Shown one piece after another: positions 7,163-15,889 of a stretch of DNA of 64,000 nucleotides. This DNA comes from Subtercola endophyticus. Lineage in GTDB: Bacteria > Actinomycetota > Actinomycetes > Actinomycetales > Microbacteriaceae. The translations under genes and the position numbers were made by a program. Under the pieces are notes generated by a model that had not been told where the DNA came from, made no database searches, and saw only the letters and a program-made list of their open reading frames with translations. The stretch is taken from assembly GCF_021044565.1 (NCBI RefSeq), contig NZ_CP087997.1, positions 3,720,001 through 3,784,000 on the forward strand. Direction: 5' to 3'. The number at the start of each line of letters is the position of its first letter. Within the stretch, counting starts at the first letter, position 1.

Positions 7163-9520
7163 TCAGACCTGCGGCTCAAGTCGATAGGAGTCGCCGGCTG
7201 ACGCCAGCCACGACACGCGCCGCCGCCCCGGCGGAGCCAGCAGTGGCGTCGCGGCGACGGCGCCCTCGAGTGCGTCAGACACCACGATCGGCTCGATCGT
7301 CGCCGGTAGATCGAGAATCAGCGGCCCATCATGCCGCGTGCGTACGACGACGGAGACCAGCTCGTGATCAGCCCACTGCACGTCGACCTCGTTTCCTCCG
7401 CGGGCACGGATGCCGTGGATGCTGCCGGTCGGCCACGACTTCGGAATCGCCTTCAGCACACTGATCGTTCCGTCATGACTCTGCACAATGAGTTCGGCGA
7501 TTCCGGCGATCGCACCGAGATTCCCGTCGATCTGAAAGATCTGACCACCGGGCCAATCGGGGTGCGGGTGCAGATCGAGCAGCGACGCGGAACTCAGCTT
7601 CGTGAGCAAGGTATCGATCGACCGTTCCGCCAGGTCGGCGTCACGCAGTCGGGCGGCGAGGCAGAGTATCCAGGCCTGACTCCAGCCCGTGTATCCGCTT
7701 CCGTGCTCGAGACGCGCCCGCAACGAGCGGCGAGCGGCCTCAAAATCGTCGGGGGTCTCTATTTCGGTGATCCGGGTGCCCGGAAAGAGGCCATAGAGGT
7801 GTGAGAGGTGACGGTGGCCGGGTTCCGAGGGCACCAGGCCACCGTCGCCCCACTCGAGCAGAGTGCCGTCGGAGCCGATGCGCGCGGGAGCGACACCGGG
7901 CAGGGTGAGGCGCACTCGCTCGACCAGGGCCGGGTCGGCTTCGGGAGTGGCCGAGGCCAGCGCCAGGTAGTGGGTGAAGAGTTCGTAGACGAGCTCTTGG
8001 TCCATTGCGCTGCCTGCGGTGACACTCGCGGTCACGCCGCCGACGGTGAACGGATGCTCGGGCGACGTCGATGGGCTGAAGACCATTCCGCGGTCGTCGG
8101 TGCTCACCAGCATGCCGAGGGCGAAGCGGATGATCGCTTCGAACGTCTCGAGCGTTCGGGCATCGGCGGCCGGCGCCTTCGTCTCGAAGGCCAGGTTGTC
8201 CCACGTGTGCGCGCACAGCCAGAGCAGGGCCGACGGCCAGTTCGACCACTGCGGACGACCGGCTACGGGCGCACTCCAGCGCCAGATGTCGGTGTTGTGG
8301 TGCGTGGTTGCTCCGTTCAGACCGTAATACTCCATGGCCGAGTCCGTGCCGCGAACCGCCAGGTCGTGAATCAGTTCGAGCAGGGGCTCGTGAAGGTCGG
8401 AGAGCCCCGTTAGTTCAGCACCCCAGTAGTTCATCTGGGTATTGATGTTGGTCGTGAAGTTCGAGCTCCAGCCCGGCCGAACATCCACATTCCAGATGCC
8501 CTGCAGGTTGGCGGCAACAGTTCCGGGGCGCGAACTCGATATCAAGAGGTAGCGTCCGAAGTGAAAGAACAGCTCTGCCTGGGCGGCGGCCGCCGTCTTC
8601 GAGGTCGACAGATCAAGATCGACCCGGTCGAACAACTGTCGGTACTCCGAGCTGTGGCGCTCGCGGAGTTCGTCGATCGACCGCTCGCGGGCGCGGGCGA
8701 CCCGTTCGAATGCCCGTGCCGCAAGATCGTCGAGTGCGGCGCTCGGCCGTTCGTCGTAACCGCGATACCCGGTCTCGACCGCGGCAATAAGCCGAGTTTC
8801 GCCGTCGTTCACCCTCTCGACGATGACGCAGACAGCGAATCCCATGCCCGCGTCGACGAGCCCATCGGCATCCGGTGGGTCGGTGGCGTAACGAACGGCG
8901 TCGGGCTCGTCGATGTAGTTCGGCAGAACCGAGGCCGGCGCGCGGCCCGTGACGGTCATGAGGTGTGCGCCGCCATCCATTCGGTGCGTGATCTCTGTGT
9001 GCAGGTGTGGGCTGTCGAAGCTCGGTGGGCTCCACGAAGCGGATGCTCCGCTCACCGTCGCCACAAGCACGCCGTCGGGTGCCGAGACGAACGATTCGAG
9101 CGAAACCAGCCCGACGGCGGTCGAATACTGCGTGGTCGAGATGGCGTCGGCCACGTTCAGAACACGCTGATAGTCCGCACCCGGAGCTACGCCGTCAGAC
9201 GCGTAGTCCCAGAGCAGCCCTCCCACCGGCTGATACGACTGCGTCCAGCCGTCGCTTTGCAGGTCGACGGCAGCCGCATCGGCGGCTCGATAGTCGCATC
9301 GGGCGATCGCCGCACGAGTGGAGGCGAGTCGTGCAGCGCCGTTGCCGGAATTCGAGGGGTTCGTGGGCCCCCCAGACCACAAGGTGTCTGCATTGAGGTC
9401 GAACCGCTCTTGTCGCGGTGTGCCGTAAACCGCCGCGCCGGTCGAACCATTTCCCAGAAGAAACGAGTCGACGAACAACTCTGCGGGCGAACTAAGAGCA
9501 ATGCGATAGCGGTGTGCCAT
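7163..9520 (-). CDS. GH95 alpha-L-fucosidase
   Basis: A 785-residue enzyme, the usual GH95 length. The N-terminal beta domain begins AHRYRIALSSPAE, with NADTLWSGGPTNP near residue 43. The catalytic barrel carries the asparagine pair (TTNINTQMNYWGAE, N358 and N360), SPSTSPEH and FQIDGNLG (D665), corresponding to the Asn/Asn/Glu/Asp residues known in characterised GH95 enzymes. These enzymes invert configuration and favour Fuc-alpha-1,2-Gal ends. ATG 9520 is the true start; the frame remains open upstream but lies antisense in the next gene. No signal peptide is present, so it acts on imported oligosaccharide. Confidence 0.92.
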   Translation of the reverse strand: MAHRYRIALSSPAELFVDSFLLGNGSTGAAVYGTPRQERFDLNADTLWSGGPTNPSNSGNGAARLASTRAAIARCDYRAADAAAVDLQSDGWTQSYQPVGGLLWDYASDGVAPGADYQRVLNVADAISTTQYSTAVGLVSLESFVSAPDGVLVATVSGASASWSPPSFDSPHLHTEITHRMDGGAHLMTVTGRAPASVLPNYIDEPDAVRYATDPPDADGLVDAGMGFAVCVIVERVNDGETRLIAAVETGYRGYDERPSAALDDLAARAFERVARARERSIDELRERHSSEYRQLFDRVDLDLSTSKTAAAAQAELFFHFGRYLLISSSRPGTVAANLQGIWNVDVRPGWSSNFTTNINTQMNYWGAELTGLSDLHEPLLELIHDLAVRGTDSAMEYYGLNGATTHHNTDIWRWSAPVAGRPQWSNWPSALLWLCAHTWDNLAFETKAPAADARTLETFEAIIRFALGMLVSTDDRGMVFSPSTSPEHPFTVGGVTASVTAGSAMDQELVYELFTHYLALASATPEADPALVERVRLTLPGVAPARIGSDGTLLEWGDGGLVPSEPGHRHLSHLYGLFPGTRITEIETPDDFEAARRSLRARLEHGSGYTGWSQAWILCLAARLRDADLAERSIDTLLTKLSSASLLDLHPHPDWPGGQIFQIDGNLGAIAGIAELIVQSHDGTISVLKAIPKSWPTGSIHGIRARGGNEVDVQWADHELVSVVVRTRHDGPLILDLPATIEPIVVSDALEGAVAATPLLAPPGRRRVSWLASAGDSYRLEPQV

Positions 9521-9543
9521 GGCCGTAAGATCCTGTGTGTTTT

Positions 9544-10446
9544 CTAGAGGGTCGGAAGAGAGGATTCGGCGCGGGAACTGCTCACCGCGCTGGCGAGACG
9601 TTTCGGGTCGATCGAGTAGAACCGCGCGGCGGTTCCGCCGGTGAGTTGTTCGCGCTCGGTCGGGCTCAGCTCGCTGAACAGGCCCGACAGAGCCTGCCAG
9701 ACCCGGTCGTAACCGCCCGCAGTCAGCGAGATCGGCCAGTCGCTTCCGAACATCAATCGCTCGGGCCCGAACACCTCGACCGCGCGCCAGAAATAGGGTC
9801 TGATCGACTCGGAGGTCCACTCCTGAGGCGCTCCCGCAGAGGAATAGAGACCAGAGACTTTTGCGAACACCTGAGGGCTCGCGGCCGCCTTCTCGATCAA
9901 AGTCCACCACGGCTCTCGATCGTCGCGCCCGATCGGTGGTTTCGCGAGATGATCGATCACCACCTGCAATGCGGGCGAGCGACGAACCAGTTCAGCTACG
10001 AGCATCACGTGCTGGGGCAGCACGGCGGGCAGATCGAAGGTCAGGCCGTGGTCGGCGAGAACGTCGAGGCTCGCAGTCACCCGATCGTCGAGCAGCCAGG
10101 CGGGATCGGGGTTGTCGTGAATCAAATTCCGCACGCCGACGATGGTCGGATCGGCGGCGAATTCCTCTGCGAGCTCACGGGTGCGACGGGGGTCGTCGAG
10201 CGGCGCGAAAGCGACTATTCCGACGATTCCCGGGTGCTGGGTCGCGGCCTCCCGCATGAGCGCCGTGTCTTCGTCGTTGTCGGCCGATTGAACGAGAACG
10301 GTCGCTTCGATGCCCGCGCGCTTGCGAGCCGCACCGAGTTCACCGAATCCGAACGGCCGATCAATCGACGCCAGGTCGGAGCCGAGCCAGTCATACCGGG
10401 CACGCCCGGGATCCCAAATGTGTTGGTGGGAATCGATGACGACCAT
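9544..10446 (-). CDS. Amidohydrolase family lactonase; probable L-fuconolactonase
   Basis: A 300-residue TIM-barrel hydrolase of the COG3618 group. Metal-site motifs are HQHIW (H7 and H9), VIDHLAKPPI and FGSDWP. The family includes L-fucono-1,5-lactonase and L-rhamnonolactonase. It lies one base downstream of an L-fuconate dehydratase gene and upstream of an alpha-L-fucosidase, so hydrolysis of L-fuconolactone to L-fuconate is the most economical assignment. The C-terminal 20 residues are Ser-rich and not conserved. The protein is cytoplasmic. Confidence 0.88.
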   Translation of the reverse strand: MVVIDSHQHIWDPGRARYDWLGSDLASIDRPFGFGELGAARKRAGIEATVLVQSADNDEDTALMREAATQHPGIVGIVAFAPLDDPRRTRELAEEFAADPTIVGVRNLIHDNPDPAWLLDDRVTASLDVLADHGLTFDLPAVLPQHVMLVAELVRRSPALQVVIDHLAKPPIGRDDREPWWTLIEKAAASPQVFAKVSGLYSSAGAPQEWTSESIRPYFWRAVEVFGPERLMFGSDWPISLTAGGYDRVWQALSGLFSELSPTEREQLTGGTAARFYSIDPKRLASAVSSSRAESSLPTL

Positions 10447-10447
10447 G

Positions 10448-11779
10448 TCACACGGCTATCTCTGCTGCTAGGGGGTGGGCGGCCCGCATCCAATACTCGC
10501 CGTTCGGGTAGGAATATTCTTCTACCGACTCGGCCCACATCTCGGCACTGTAGCCGGGAGCGGTAGGGATGACGTACGAACCGTTCGCGACGATACAGGG
10601 TTCGACGAAGTGTTCGTGCAGATGATCGACGAATTCCGTGACCCGATTCTCGAGCGTGCCCGAAACGCATACGTAGTCGAAGATCGAGAGGTGCTGCACG
10701 AGTTCGCAGAGACCGACGCCGCCGGCGTGCGGACAGACGGGCACGCCGAACTTCCAGGCCATGAGGTAGACCCCGACGATCTCATTGATGCTGGCAAGCC
10801 GAGCCGAGTCGAGCTGGCAGAAGTCGATCGCCTCAGCTTGGAACATCTGCTTGAACAGCACGCGGTTCATGCCGTGCTCGCCCGTGGCGACGCCGATCGG
10901 AGCGACCGCACGCCGGATCGCAGCGTGCCCGAGAATATCGTCGGGGCTGGTGGGCTCCTCGATCCACAATGGCTTGAACTCTGCAAGCGACTTCATCCAT
11001 TCGATGGCTTCTGGAACATCCCACACCTGATTCGCGTCGATCATGAGATCGGCATCCCACCCGATGACGTCGCGAGCGATGCGCAATCGCCGAACGTCGT
11101 CAGCCTTATTCGCACCGACCTTGACCTTGAAATGGCGATACCCCTCATCGACGGCTTCCTGAAGCAGCCTTCTGAGCTTCTCGTCGCTGTAGCCGAGCCA
11201 GCCGGCACTCGTCGTGTAACACGGGTAGCCGCCGTTGGCTTCTAGAACGGCGATGCGACTGGCTCGACCCGATTGCTTCTCGGTGAGAATCGCCACCGCT
11301 TCTTCGCGCGTCAAGGCGTCGGAGAGATAGCTGAGGTCGGTGGCGTCGACGAGTTGCTCGGGCGACATCTCGGCGAGCAGGCGCCAGAGCGGCTTGCCGG
11401 CGACGCGTGCCGCGAGATCCCACACCGCGTTCATCACGGCTGCGGTCGCCAGATGAACGACCCCCTTCTCGGGCCCGAGCCAGCGAAGCTGCGAGTCGCC
11501 TTGCATCGTGCGATAGGTCGCACCGAGGTCGCCGACAAGCTCCTCGACCGTGCGCCCGACCAGGGGGATTCCTCGCTGACGGGCCGCCTCTACGCACAGA
11601 TCGTTGCCCCGACCGATGGTGAACGTGAAACCGTACCCCGAGATCGTCGGATCATCGGTGTGGATCACCACATACGCCGCGGAGTAGTCACCGTCTTTGT
11701 TCATGGCGTCAGAACCGTCCGCGCTGAGCGAGGTCGGAAACCTGACGTCGTGAGCCGTCACGGCGATGATGGTGGTCAT
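10448..11779 (-). CDS. L-fuconate dehydratase (enolase superfamily)
   Basis: A 443-residue enolase-superfamily acid-sugar dehydratase. The active-site set is complete: K218-x-K220 (HFKVKVG), Mg2+ ligands D248 (DANQ), E274 (IEEPTSPDD) and E301 (TGEHG), and H351 (PHAGG). These positions match the numbering I recall for the characterised Xanthomonas L-fuconate dehydratase, which is strong support within a promiscuous superfamily. It converts L-fuconate to 2-keto-3-deoxy-L-fuconate. Its ATG overlaps the stop of the dehydrogenase gene upstream. Confidence 0.93.
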   Translation of the reverse strand: MTTIIAVTAHDVRFPTSLSADGSDAMNKDGDYSAAYVVIHTDDPTISGYGFTFTIGRGNDLCVEAARQRGIPLVGRTVEELVGDLGATYRTMQGDSQLRWLGPEKGVVHLATAAVMNAVWDLAARVAGKPLWRLLAEMSPEQLVDATDLSYLSDALTREEAVAILTEKQSGRASRIAVLEANGGYPCYTTSAGWLGYSDEKLRRLLQEAVDEGYRHFKVKVGANKADDVRRLRIARDVIGWDADLMIDANQVWDVPEAIEWMKSLAEFKPLWIEEPTSPDDILGHAAIRRAVAPIGVATGEHGMNRVLFKQMFQAEAIDFCQLDSARLASINEIVGVYLMAWKFGVPVCPHAGGVGLCELVQHLSIFDYVCVSGTLENRVTEFVDHLHEHFVEPCIVANGSYVIPTAPGYSAEMWAESVEEYSYPNGEYWMRAAHPLAAEIAV

Positions 11780-12768
11780 GCTGCTCCTGAAGTAGAAAGT
11801 GGTAGGGAGATGAGGTCGCGCTCGGCGAGCGCATCCCAGAGTTCCTGGGGTGCCGTGACCGATCCGCGCGCGGCGTTCTCGCGAACTTGTTCTGCCGATC
11901 GAGCTCCGAGAACCGTCGAGACGACCACGGGGTGCAATCGCGCGAAGGCGACGGCGGCCTCAGCAAGGGAGAGATCGAATTCTGCGCAGACGGCTGCGAT
12001 GGTGTTGGCGCGCTGAGTGATCTCCGCCGGTGCAGGGGCATAGTTGAAGTGATCCCCTGGCTCCGCATGCGAGCGGGCAAGGATTCCCGAATTGTAGACG
12101 CCGGCCGAAACGATTCCGACACCCCGACTCTCGGCGACGGGAAAGAGGTCGAACCACGCGCTCTGATTCAACAGCGTGTTGCAGCCCGCCACCATGACGA
12201 GGTCGATATCGCTCTGGCGAATGAACTCCGCGGGCATCGCGCTCTGATTCATGCCGACTCCGATTGCTCGCACCACGCCTTGATCGCGCAGTTCGAGCAA
12301 CGCTCCGACCCCGGTCGTCGATGCTTCGGGCCAATGGTCATCGGGATCGTGCAGGTAAGCGATGTCGATGCGATCCAGACCGAGCCTGCTGAGGCTCTGC
12401 TCGATCGAGCGCAGAACACCGTCTCGGCTGAAATCCCATTCGCGAACCATCGTCGCGGCAACGTCGAAGCCTTCATCGTCGGTCCGCCGCCCGTCATCGC
12501 GACTCGGCACCAGCAGGCGGCCGACCTTGGTCGATACCACGTACTCGTCGCGCGGAAAACTCGCGAGCGCCTCGCCGAGACGGCGTTCCGAGAGCCCGAG
12601 GCCGTAGTGCGGGGCCGAATCGAAATAGCGAATGCCGGCGTTCCAGGCGGCGGCGACAACGGCATGCGACTGTTCGTCACTGATGGCACCGAACAGATTG
12701 CCCAGCTGCGCAGTGCCGAGTCCCTGTTCGGTCAGCCTCAGGTCACCCCGCGTCGTTCGCTGTCGCAT
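11776..12768 (-). CDS. Aldo/keto reductase; probable L-fucose (D-threo-aldose) 1-dehydrogenase
   Basis: A 330-residue AKR barrel. The catalytic tetrad is visible as Asp and Tyr in FDSAPHYG, Lys in VSTKVGR and His in AYLHDPDD. The opening LTEQGLGTAQLGNLF and the YGLGLSERRLGEAL segment are typical of D-threo-aldose 1-dehydrogenases, which oxidise L-fucose to its lactone. ATG 12768 is chosen because GGAG lies 6 bases before it; a TTG four codons upstream lacks such a site. It is the first gene of the leftward fucose operon, with a conserved operator candidate 31 bases upstream. Confidence 0.87.
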   Translation of the reverse strand: MRQRTTRGDLRLTEQGLGTAQLGNLFGAISDEQSHAVVAAAWNAGIRYFDSAPHYGLGLSERRLGEALASFPRDEYVVSTKVGRLLVPSRDDGRRTDDEGFDVAATMVREWDFSRDGVLRSIEQSLSRLGLDRIDIAYLHDPDDHWPEASTTGVGALLELRDQGVVRAIGVGMNQSAMPAEFIRQSDIDLVMVAGCNTLLNQSAWFDLFPVAESRGVGIVSAGVYNSGILARSHAEPGDHFNYAPAPAEITQRANTIAAVCAEFDLSLAEAAVAFARLHPVVVSTVLGARSAEQVRENAARGSVTAPQELWDALAERDLISLPLSTSGAA

Positions 12769-12798
12769 AGCCCACTCCAAGAATCACTCAGCCGCATC

Positions 12799-12815
12799 AA
12801 TACATTAGATCAATT
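12799..12815 (-). promoter_or_regulatory. Operator candidate O1 (fucose regulon)
   Basis: On the minus strand these 17 bases read AATTGATC-T-AATGTATT. They match the site at 13731-13747 at 16 of 17 positions. The site lies 31 bases before the aldo/keto reductase start. An additional inverted repeat TCAAT-N7-ATTGA follows at 12810-12826. The FadR-type regulator encoded at 12971-13684 is the probable binder (inference). Confidence 0.6.
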
Positions 12816-12849
12816 ACTTCGATTGACGCGCACTTTCGGCTGTGATTCA

Positions 12850-12870
12850 TGACTATACCCTCAATAGTCA
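12850..12870. promoter_or_regulatory. Inverted repeat upstream of the fucose operon
   Basis: TGACTAT (12850-12856) and ATAGTCA (12864-12870) form a perfect 7-base inverted repeat with a 7-base spacer, in the region between the regulator gene and the dehydrogenase operon. It may be a second regulator site, for example for catabolite control. No partner copy was found elsewhere. Confidence 0.35.
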
Positions 12871-12892
12871 GATGAATGAAGAAGAAATGAGT

Positions 12893-12907
12893 GAGCGCTG
12901 GGCGCTC
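12893..12907 (-). terminator. Likely terminator of the right FadR gene
   Basis: GAGCGC (12893-12898) and GCGCTC (12902-12907) form a short GC hairpin. In the leftward direction it is followed by a T-rich tract (complement of 12880-12892). It lies 64 bases past the regulator stop. Confidence 0.45.
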
Positions 12908-12970
12908 CCGGTCCGCTGAGGGTGACTCGGAGAGTGATCGAACGAGATGCGCGAGTGATGTGCGCCCGTG

Positions 12971-13684
12971 TCAGGTGCTCGGTGAACCGGCGGCTTTGTC
13001 TTGAAGAAAATCTTCGACGGCGTAGAGGTGAGAAGCCATACGGATTCTGGCTCCCTCGGCATCGTGTTTCTGAAGCGCGGCGAGAATGGCCCTGTGCTCC
13101 GCCCGCGTGGCCTGCACTGCCCCATCCTCAGAAATCGCTCGCCAGAGCCGGTCGCGAATCGTGCGGCTCGCCAGCGCTTCGATGAGGGATTCCAGCACTG
13201 AATTTCCACTCGCTCGCGCGATGAGGCGATGGAAGGCGATGTCGGCGTCCATCATGTGTTCGTAGTCGATCTCGGCCATGGGATCGGTGATCGTCTCTTC
13301 CATGCCGCTGAGAAGATGGCCCGCTGCCGCCAAGTCGGCTTCGCTTATACGCGTGGCTGCCTGAAACGCCGCTTCCGACTCCAGAACCCGACGCACGGTC
13401 TGCAGATTCGCGCCGGCTTCTGGCGACTGCAATTCGACCGCAAAGCTCATCGGCGCGAGAAGCATGCCGGGATCGAGTGAGGTGACATAGGTGCCGTCAC
13501 CTTGCCGCGTCTCGAGCACACCCATGATCGCCAGCGCGCGCACTCCCTCTCGCAGAGAACCTCGCGAGACGCCGAGCTCCGAAGCGAGGTCTTTCTCGAT
13601 CGGCAGACGGGCACCGGCCGAGAGCCGACCGCTGGTGATCATGTCTTTGACGCCGGCGACGACGATGTCTGTTTGGCTCAACAT
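12971..13684 (-). CDS. GntR-family regulator, FadR subgroup (fucose locus, right paralogue)
   Basis: A 237-residue regulator. The winged helix (PIEKDLASELGVSRGSLREGVRAL) ends in GDGTYVTSLDPG, and an FCD domain with VRRVLESEAAF and DADIAFHRLIARASGN follows. It is similar to the regulator at 2885-3559, indicating duplication. It lies between two oppositely directed transcription units, the fucose catabolic operon and the importer/glycosidase operon, and the same 17-base element precedes the catabolic operon and its own divergent region. It probably represses both until a fucose-derived ligand appears. No Shine-Dalgarno site precedes ATG 13684. Confidence 0.87.
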   Translation of the reverse strand: MLSQTDIVVAGVKDMITSGRLSAGARLPIEKDLASELGVSRGSLREGVRALAIMGVLETRQGDGTYVTSLDPGMLLAPMSFAVELQSPEAGANLQTVRRVLESEAAFQAATRISEADLAAAGHLLSGMEETITDPMAEIDYEHMMDADIAFHRLIARASGNSVLESLIEALASRTIRDRLWRAISEDGAVQATRAEHRAILAALQKHDAEGARIRMASHLYAVEDFLQDKAAGSPST

Positions 13685-13730
13685 CTGACCAGTTTAGGCT
13701 TGCAGAGGATCCAATCCGCTCCGTCAGACA

Positions 13731-13747
13731 AATTGATCCAATGTATT
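13731..13747 (+). promoter_or_regulatory. Operator candidate O2 (fucose regulon)
   Basis: AATTGATC-C-AATGTATT, matching O1 at 16 of 17 bases and containing the inverted repeat ATTG-ATC-CAAT (13732-13742), the shape of FadR/PdhR-type operators. It lies 47 bases upstream of the regulator gene and 169 bases upstream of the first permease gene. Confidence 0.6.
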
Positions 13748-13878
13748 TGCCGTGGTCATAAGATCATATGAATGACCACAATAATTCGGCGGCATCCTGC
13801 TCTTCTGGGGTGCAATTGCAGGACGGCGGCGAAAAAGATTAGATGAATTGCTTGCGGGCGGGTGTGCGGCTTGCTAGC

Positions 13879-13888
13879 CTGACGTCAG
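13879..13888. promoter_or_regulatory. CTGACGTCAG palindrome before the importer operon
   Basis: A perfect 10-base palindrome 27 bases before the GTG of the first permease and just upstream of its AAGGAGG ribosome site. It may be an operator. The rest of the 231-base interval holds O2 and an AT-rich stretch around 13760-13850 but no gene. Confidence 0.3.
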
Positions 13889-13915
13889 AAAGTTCATGGC
13901 GCAAGGAGGCGACGC

Positions 13916-14896
13916 GTGTCAATAGCGAGTAAGCGACCACCAACGCTAGTGGGTTCAGTCGGAGTATCTGGCGCAGTGGGTGTGCGAGGCAAGCGGTCGG
14001 TGATCCGCTACTGGCGTGAGTATGTTTCGATCGCGCCATTTTTTGTGGTGTTCCTGGCCTTTTCCATTATCCCACTGGGTTTTGCTGTCTGGCTCAGCAC
14101 CCAGAAATGGGATGGGTTGGGGCAACCCCAATACGTCGGGTTGGCTCAATGGGAGCGGCTTTTCACCACCGGTGACTTCTGGTACGCGGCCGGCAACACC
14201 TTCCTGATCTTTGCGCTCGGCATGATTCCGGTCGTGATCGGTGCGCTGATCGCAGCGGTGGTGCTTTCACAGCCGCGGCTTCGGGGGCGAGCGTTCTATC
14301 AGTCGGCGTTCTTCCTGCCGCAGGTCACCTCGCTGGTTGTTGTGGCGGTCGTATTCCAGGCGCTCTTCAGCACTCGGTTCGGACTCGTGAACGCGGTCGC
14401 CAAGTTTTTCGGGCTCGCCCAACTCGATTGGCTCACCAACCCGTGGGGTATTCGAATCGTCATAGCGCTCATGATCATCTGGCGGGGATTCGGCTACTTC
14501 TTGGTTGTCTTCATGGCCGGGCTCACTGCTATCGATACATCATTGTTCGAAGCCGCACGCATGGACGGAGCCGGTCCGCTGCGAATGTTCTCGTCAGTGA
14601 CCGTTCCGCTTCTGCGGCCGACGCTGATCTTCGTCGCTTTGACAGGCACCATCTCCGGGCTGCAGATCTTCACTGAGCCGCAGTTGCTCTTCAGCGGAAC
14701 CGGAGGTCCGGGCCAAGCAGGGCTCACCATGATGCTTCTGCAGTATCAGTATCTGGGCGGTCCGGGCGTCACAGCGGCAACGGCTCCGGTGCACACCGAT
14801 CTCGGCTATGCAACCGTCATCGGCTGGGCGATCTTTCTCATTCTCATCGGAATCGCCGCGATTAACGCCCGACTCCTCCGAAGCTCCAACGACTAA
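13916..14896 (+). CDS. Sugar ABC importer permease (MalF/UgpA type, CUT1)
   Basis: A 326-residue inner-membrane permease with six predicted helices; the first is around residues 38-60 (IAPFFVVFLAFSIIPLGFAV). The cytoplasmic EAA loop EAARMDGAGPLRMFSSVTVP contacts the ATPase. GTG 13916 follows AAGGAGG by 6 bases. With the second permease and the lipoprotein it forms a carbohydrate importer that presumably brings fucosylated galactosides to the cytoplasmic GH95, GH2 and GH42 enzymes. No ATPase gene is nearby, so it must borrow a shared one (MsiK-like). Confidence 0.9.
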   Translation: MSIASKRPPTLVGSVGVSGAVGVRGKRSVIRYWREYVSIAPFFVVFLAFSIIPLGFAVWLSTQKWDGLGQPQYVGLAQWERLFTTGDFWYAAGNTFLIFALGMIPVVIGALIAAVVLSQPRLRGRAFYQSAFFLPQVTSLVVVAVVFQALFSTRFGLVNAVAKFFGLAQLDWLTNPWGIRIVIALMIIWRGFGYFLVVFMAGLTAIDTSLFEAARMDGAGPLRMFSSVTVPLLRPTLIFVALTGTISGLQIFTEPQLLFSGTGGPGQAGLTMMLLQYQYLGGPGVTAATAPVHTDLGYATVIGWAIFLILIGIAAINARLLRSSND

Positions 14897-14907
14897 GGGA
14901 ATTGCTC

Positions 14908-15828
14908 ATGAGTGCACTAACGACAACCCCGCCCGTCGACGTTCAGCCGCCCGCGCCGCAGGAAAAGAAGCCGCAATCTGTTCAGAAGATTCGACGGCAC
15001 TCCCGGCCCGGGGTCGGGCGGGTGAGCACGCACGTCATCTTGATCTTCGGGGTGATCGTCTTCGCGTTTCCGTTCTACTGGCTCGTGGTCATGGCGACGA
15101 GTTCGACCAGCGATATGTTCTCGTTCCCGCCACGTCTGATCCCGGGCGATCAGTTCTTCGCCAACTTCGCAAAGGTGCTCGAAGGCTCCGACTTCTGGCA
15201 TTCCTTCTTCAACTCCGTCTGGCTCACCATTGTCGTATCTGGTACGCAGCTCTTTCTCGCTGCCCTGGCGGGCTATGTGTTCGCGAAGCGCAAATTCCCC
15301 GGGCGTAACCGGCTGTTCGCGGCTCTGCTCATCACGCTCGTACTTCCCACTGGAGTATCCCTCGTGCCGAACTACGAGATCTATTCGCAGTTAGGGTGGC
15401 TGAACACCTTCTGGCCGCTGATCATCCCCACAGCCGTCACGGCGTTCGGAGTCTTCTGGATGCGCCAGTCGGCATCGGCGGCGATTCCCGATGAAGTCAT
15501 CGACGCCGCGGGCATCGACGGGGCCGGATTCTTTCGCACCTTCTGGAGCATCGGCCTCCCGTCGATGAGGCCTGCCCTTGTCGGCCTGGGGATCTTCCAA
15601 GTGATGTGGACGTGGAACGACTACCTCTGGCCTCTGCTTGTTCTGGGAGACCCGTCGCAATTCACGCTTCCCATCGCAATCCAGCAATTGAATGGAAACT
15701 ACGGGTCGGTCGACTACTCCGTCGTCATGGCAGGCACTCTCGTCGCCACAATTCCGCTTATCGCGCTCTTCCTCTTTCTGAGGCGGACGATTCTCGAGAA
15801 CGTCGCCGGGGGCGCGGTCAAAGGCTAA
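14908..15828 (+). CDS. Sugar ABC importer permease (MalG/UgpE type, CUT1)
   Basis: A 306-residue permease. The first helix is near residues 40-60 (VILIFGVIVFAFPFYWLVV), and the EAA-type loop is DAAGIDGAGFFRTFWSIGLP. ATG 14908 follows AAGGGA; an upstream in-frame TTG is less likely. It lies 11 bases after the first permease gene and pairs with it to form the membrane channel. The long Pro-rich N-terminal tail (about 30 residues) is cytoplasmic and is common in actinobacterial members. Confidence 0.9.
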   Translation: MSALTTTPPVDVQPPAPQEKKPQSVQKIRRHSRPGVGRVSTHVILIFGVIVFAFPFYWLVVMATSSTSDMFSFPPRLIPGDQFFANFAKVLEGSDFWHSFFNSVWLTIVVSGTQLFLAALAGYVFAKRKFPGRNRLFAALLITLVLPTGVSLVPNYEIYSQLGWLNTFWPLIIPTAVTAFGVFWMRQSASAAIPDEVIDAAGIDGAGFFRTFWSIGLPSMRPALVGLGIFQVMWTWNDYLWPLLVLGDPSQFTLPIAIQQLNGNYGSVDYSVVMAGTLVATIPLIALFLFLRRTILENVAGGAVKG

Positions 15829-15889
15829 GGCGTTCTCACCAAACAAACCTCGGCACGCAGCAGTGCTGAAACCTAGAAGGGTATAGAAA

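Noticed and set aside
8561..9547. A 328-codon frame antisense to the GH95 gene
   Set aside because: No domain pattern; it shadows the fucosidase, which has catalytic motifs in the other strand.
13760..13850. AT-rich stretch before the importer genes as a possible recombination scar
   Set aside because: No direct repeat, integrase or tRNA edge is nearby; it reads as a normal promoter region.
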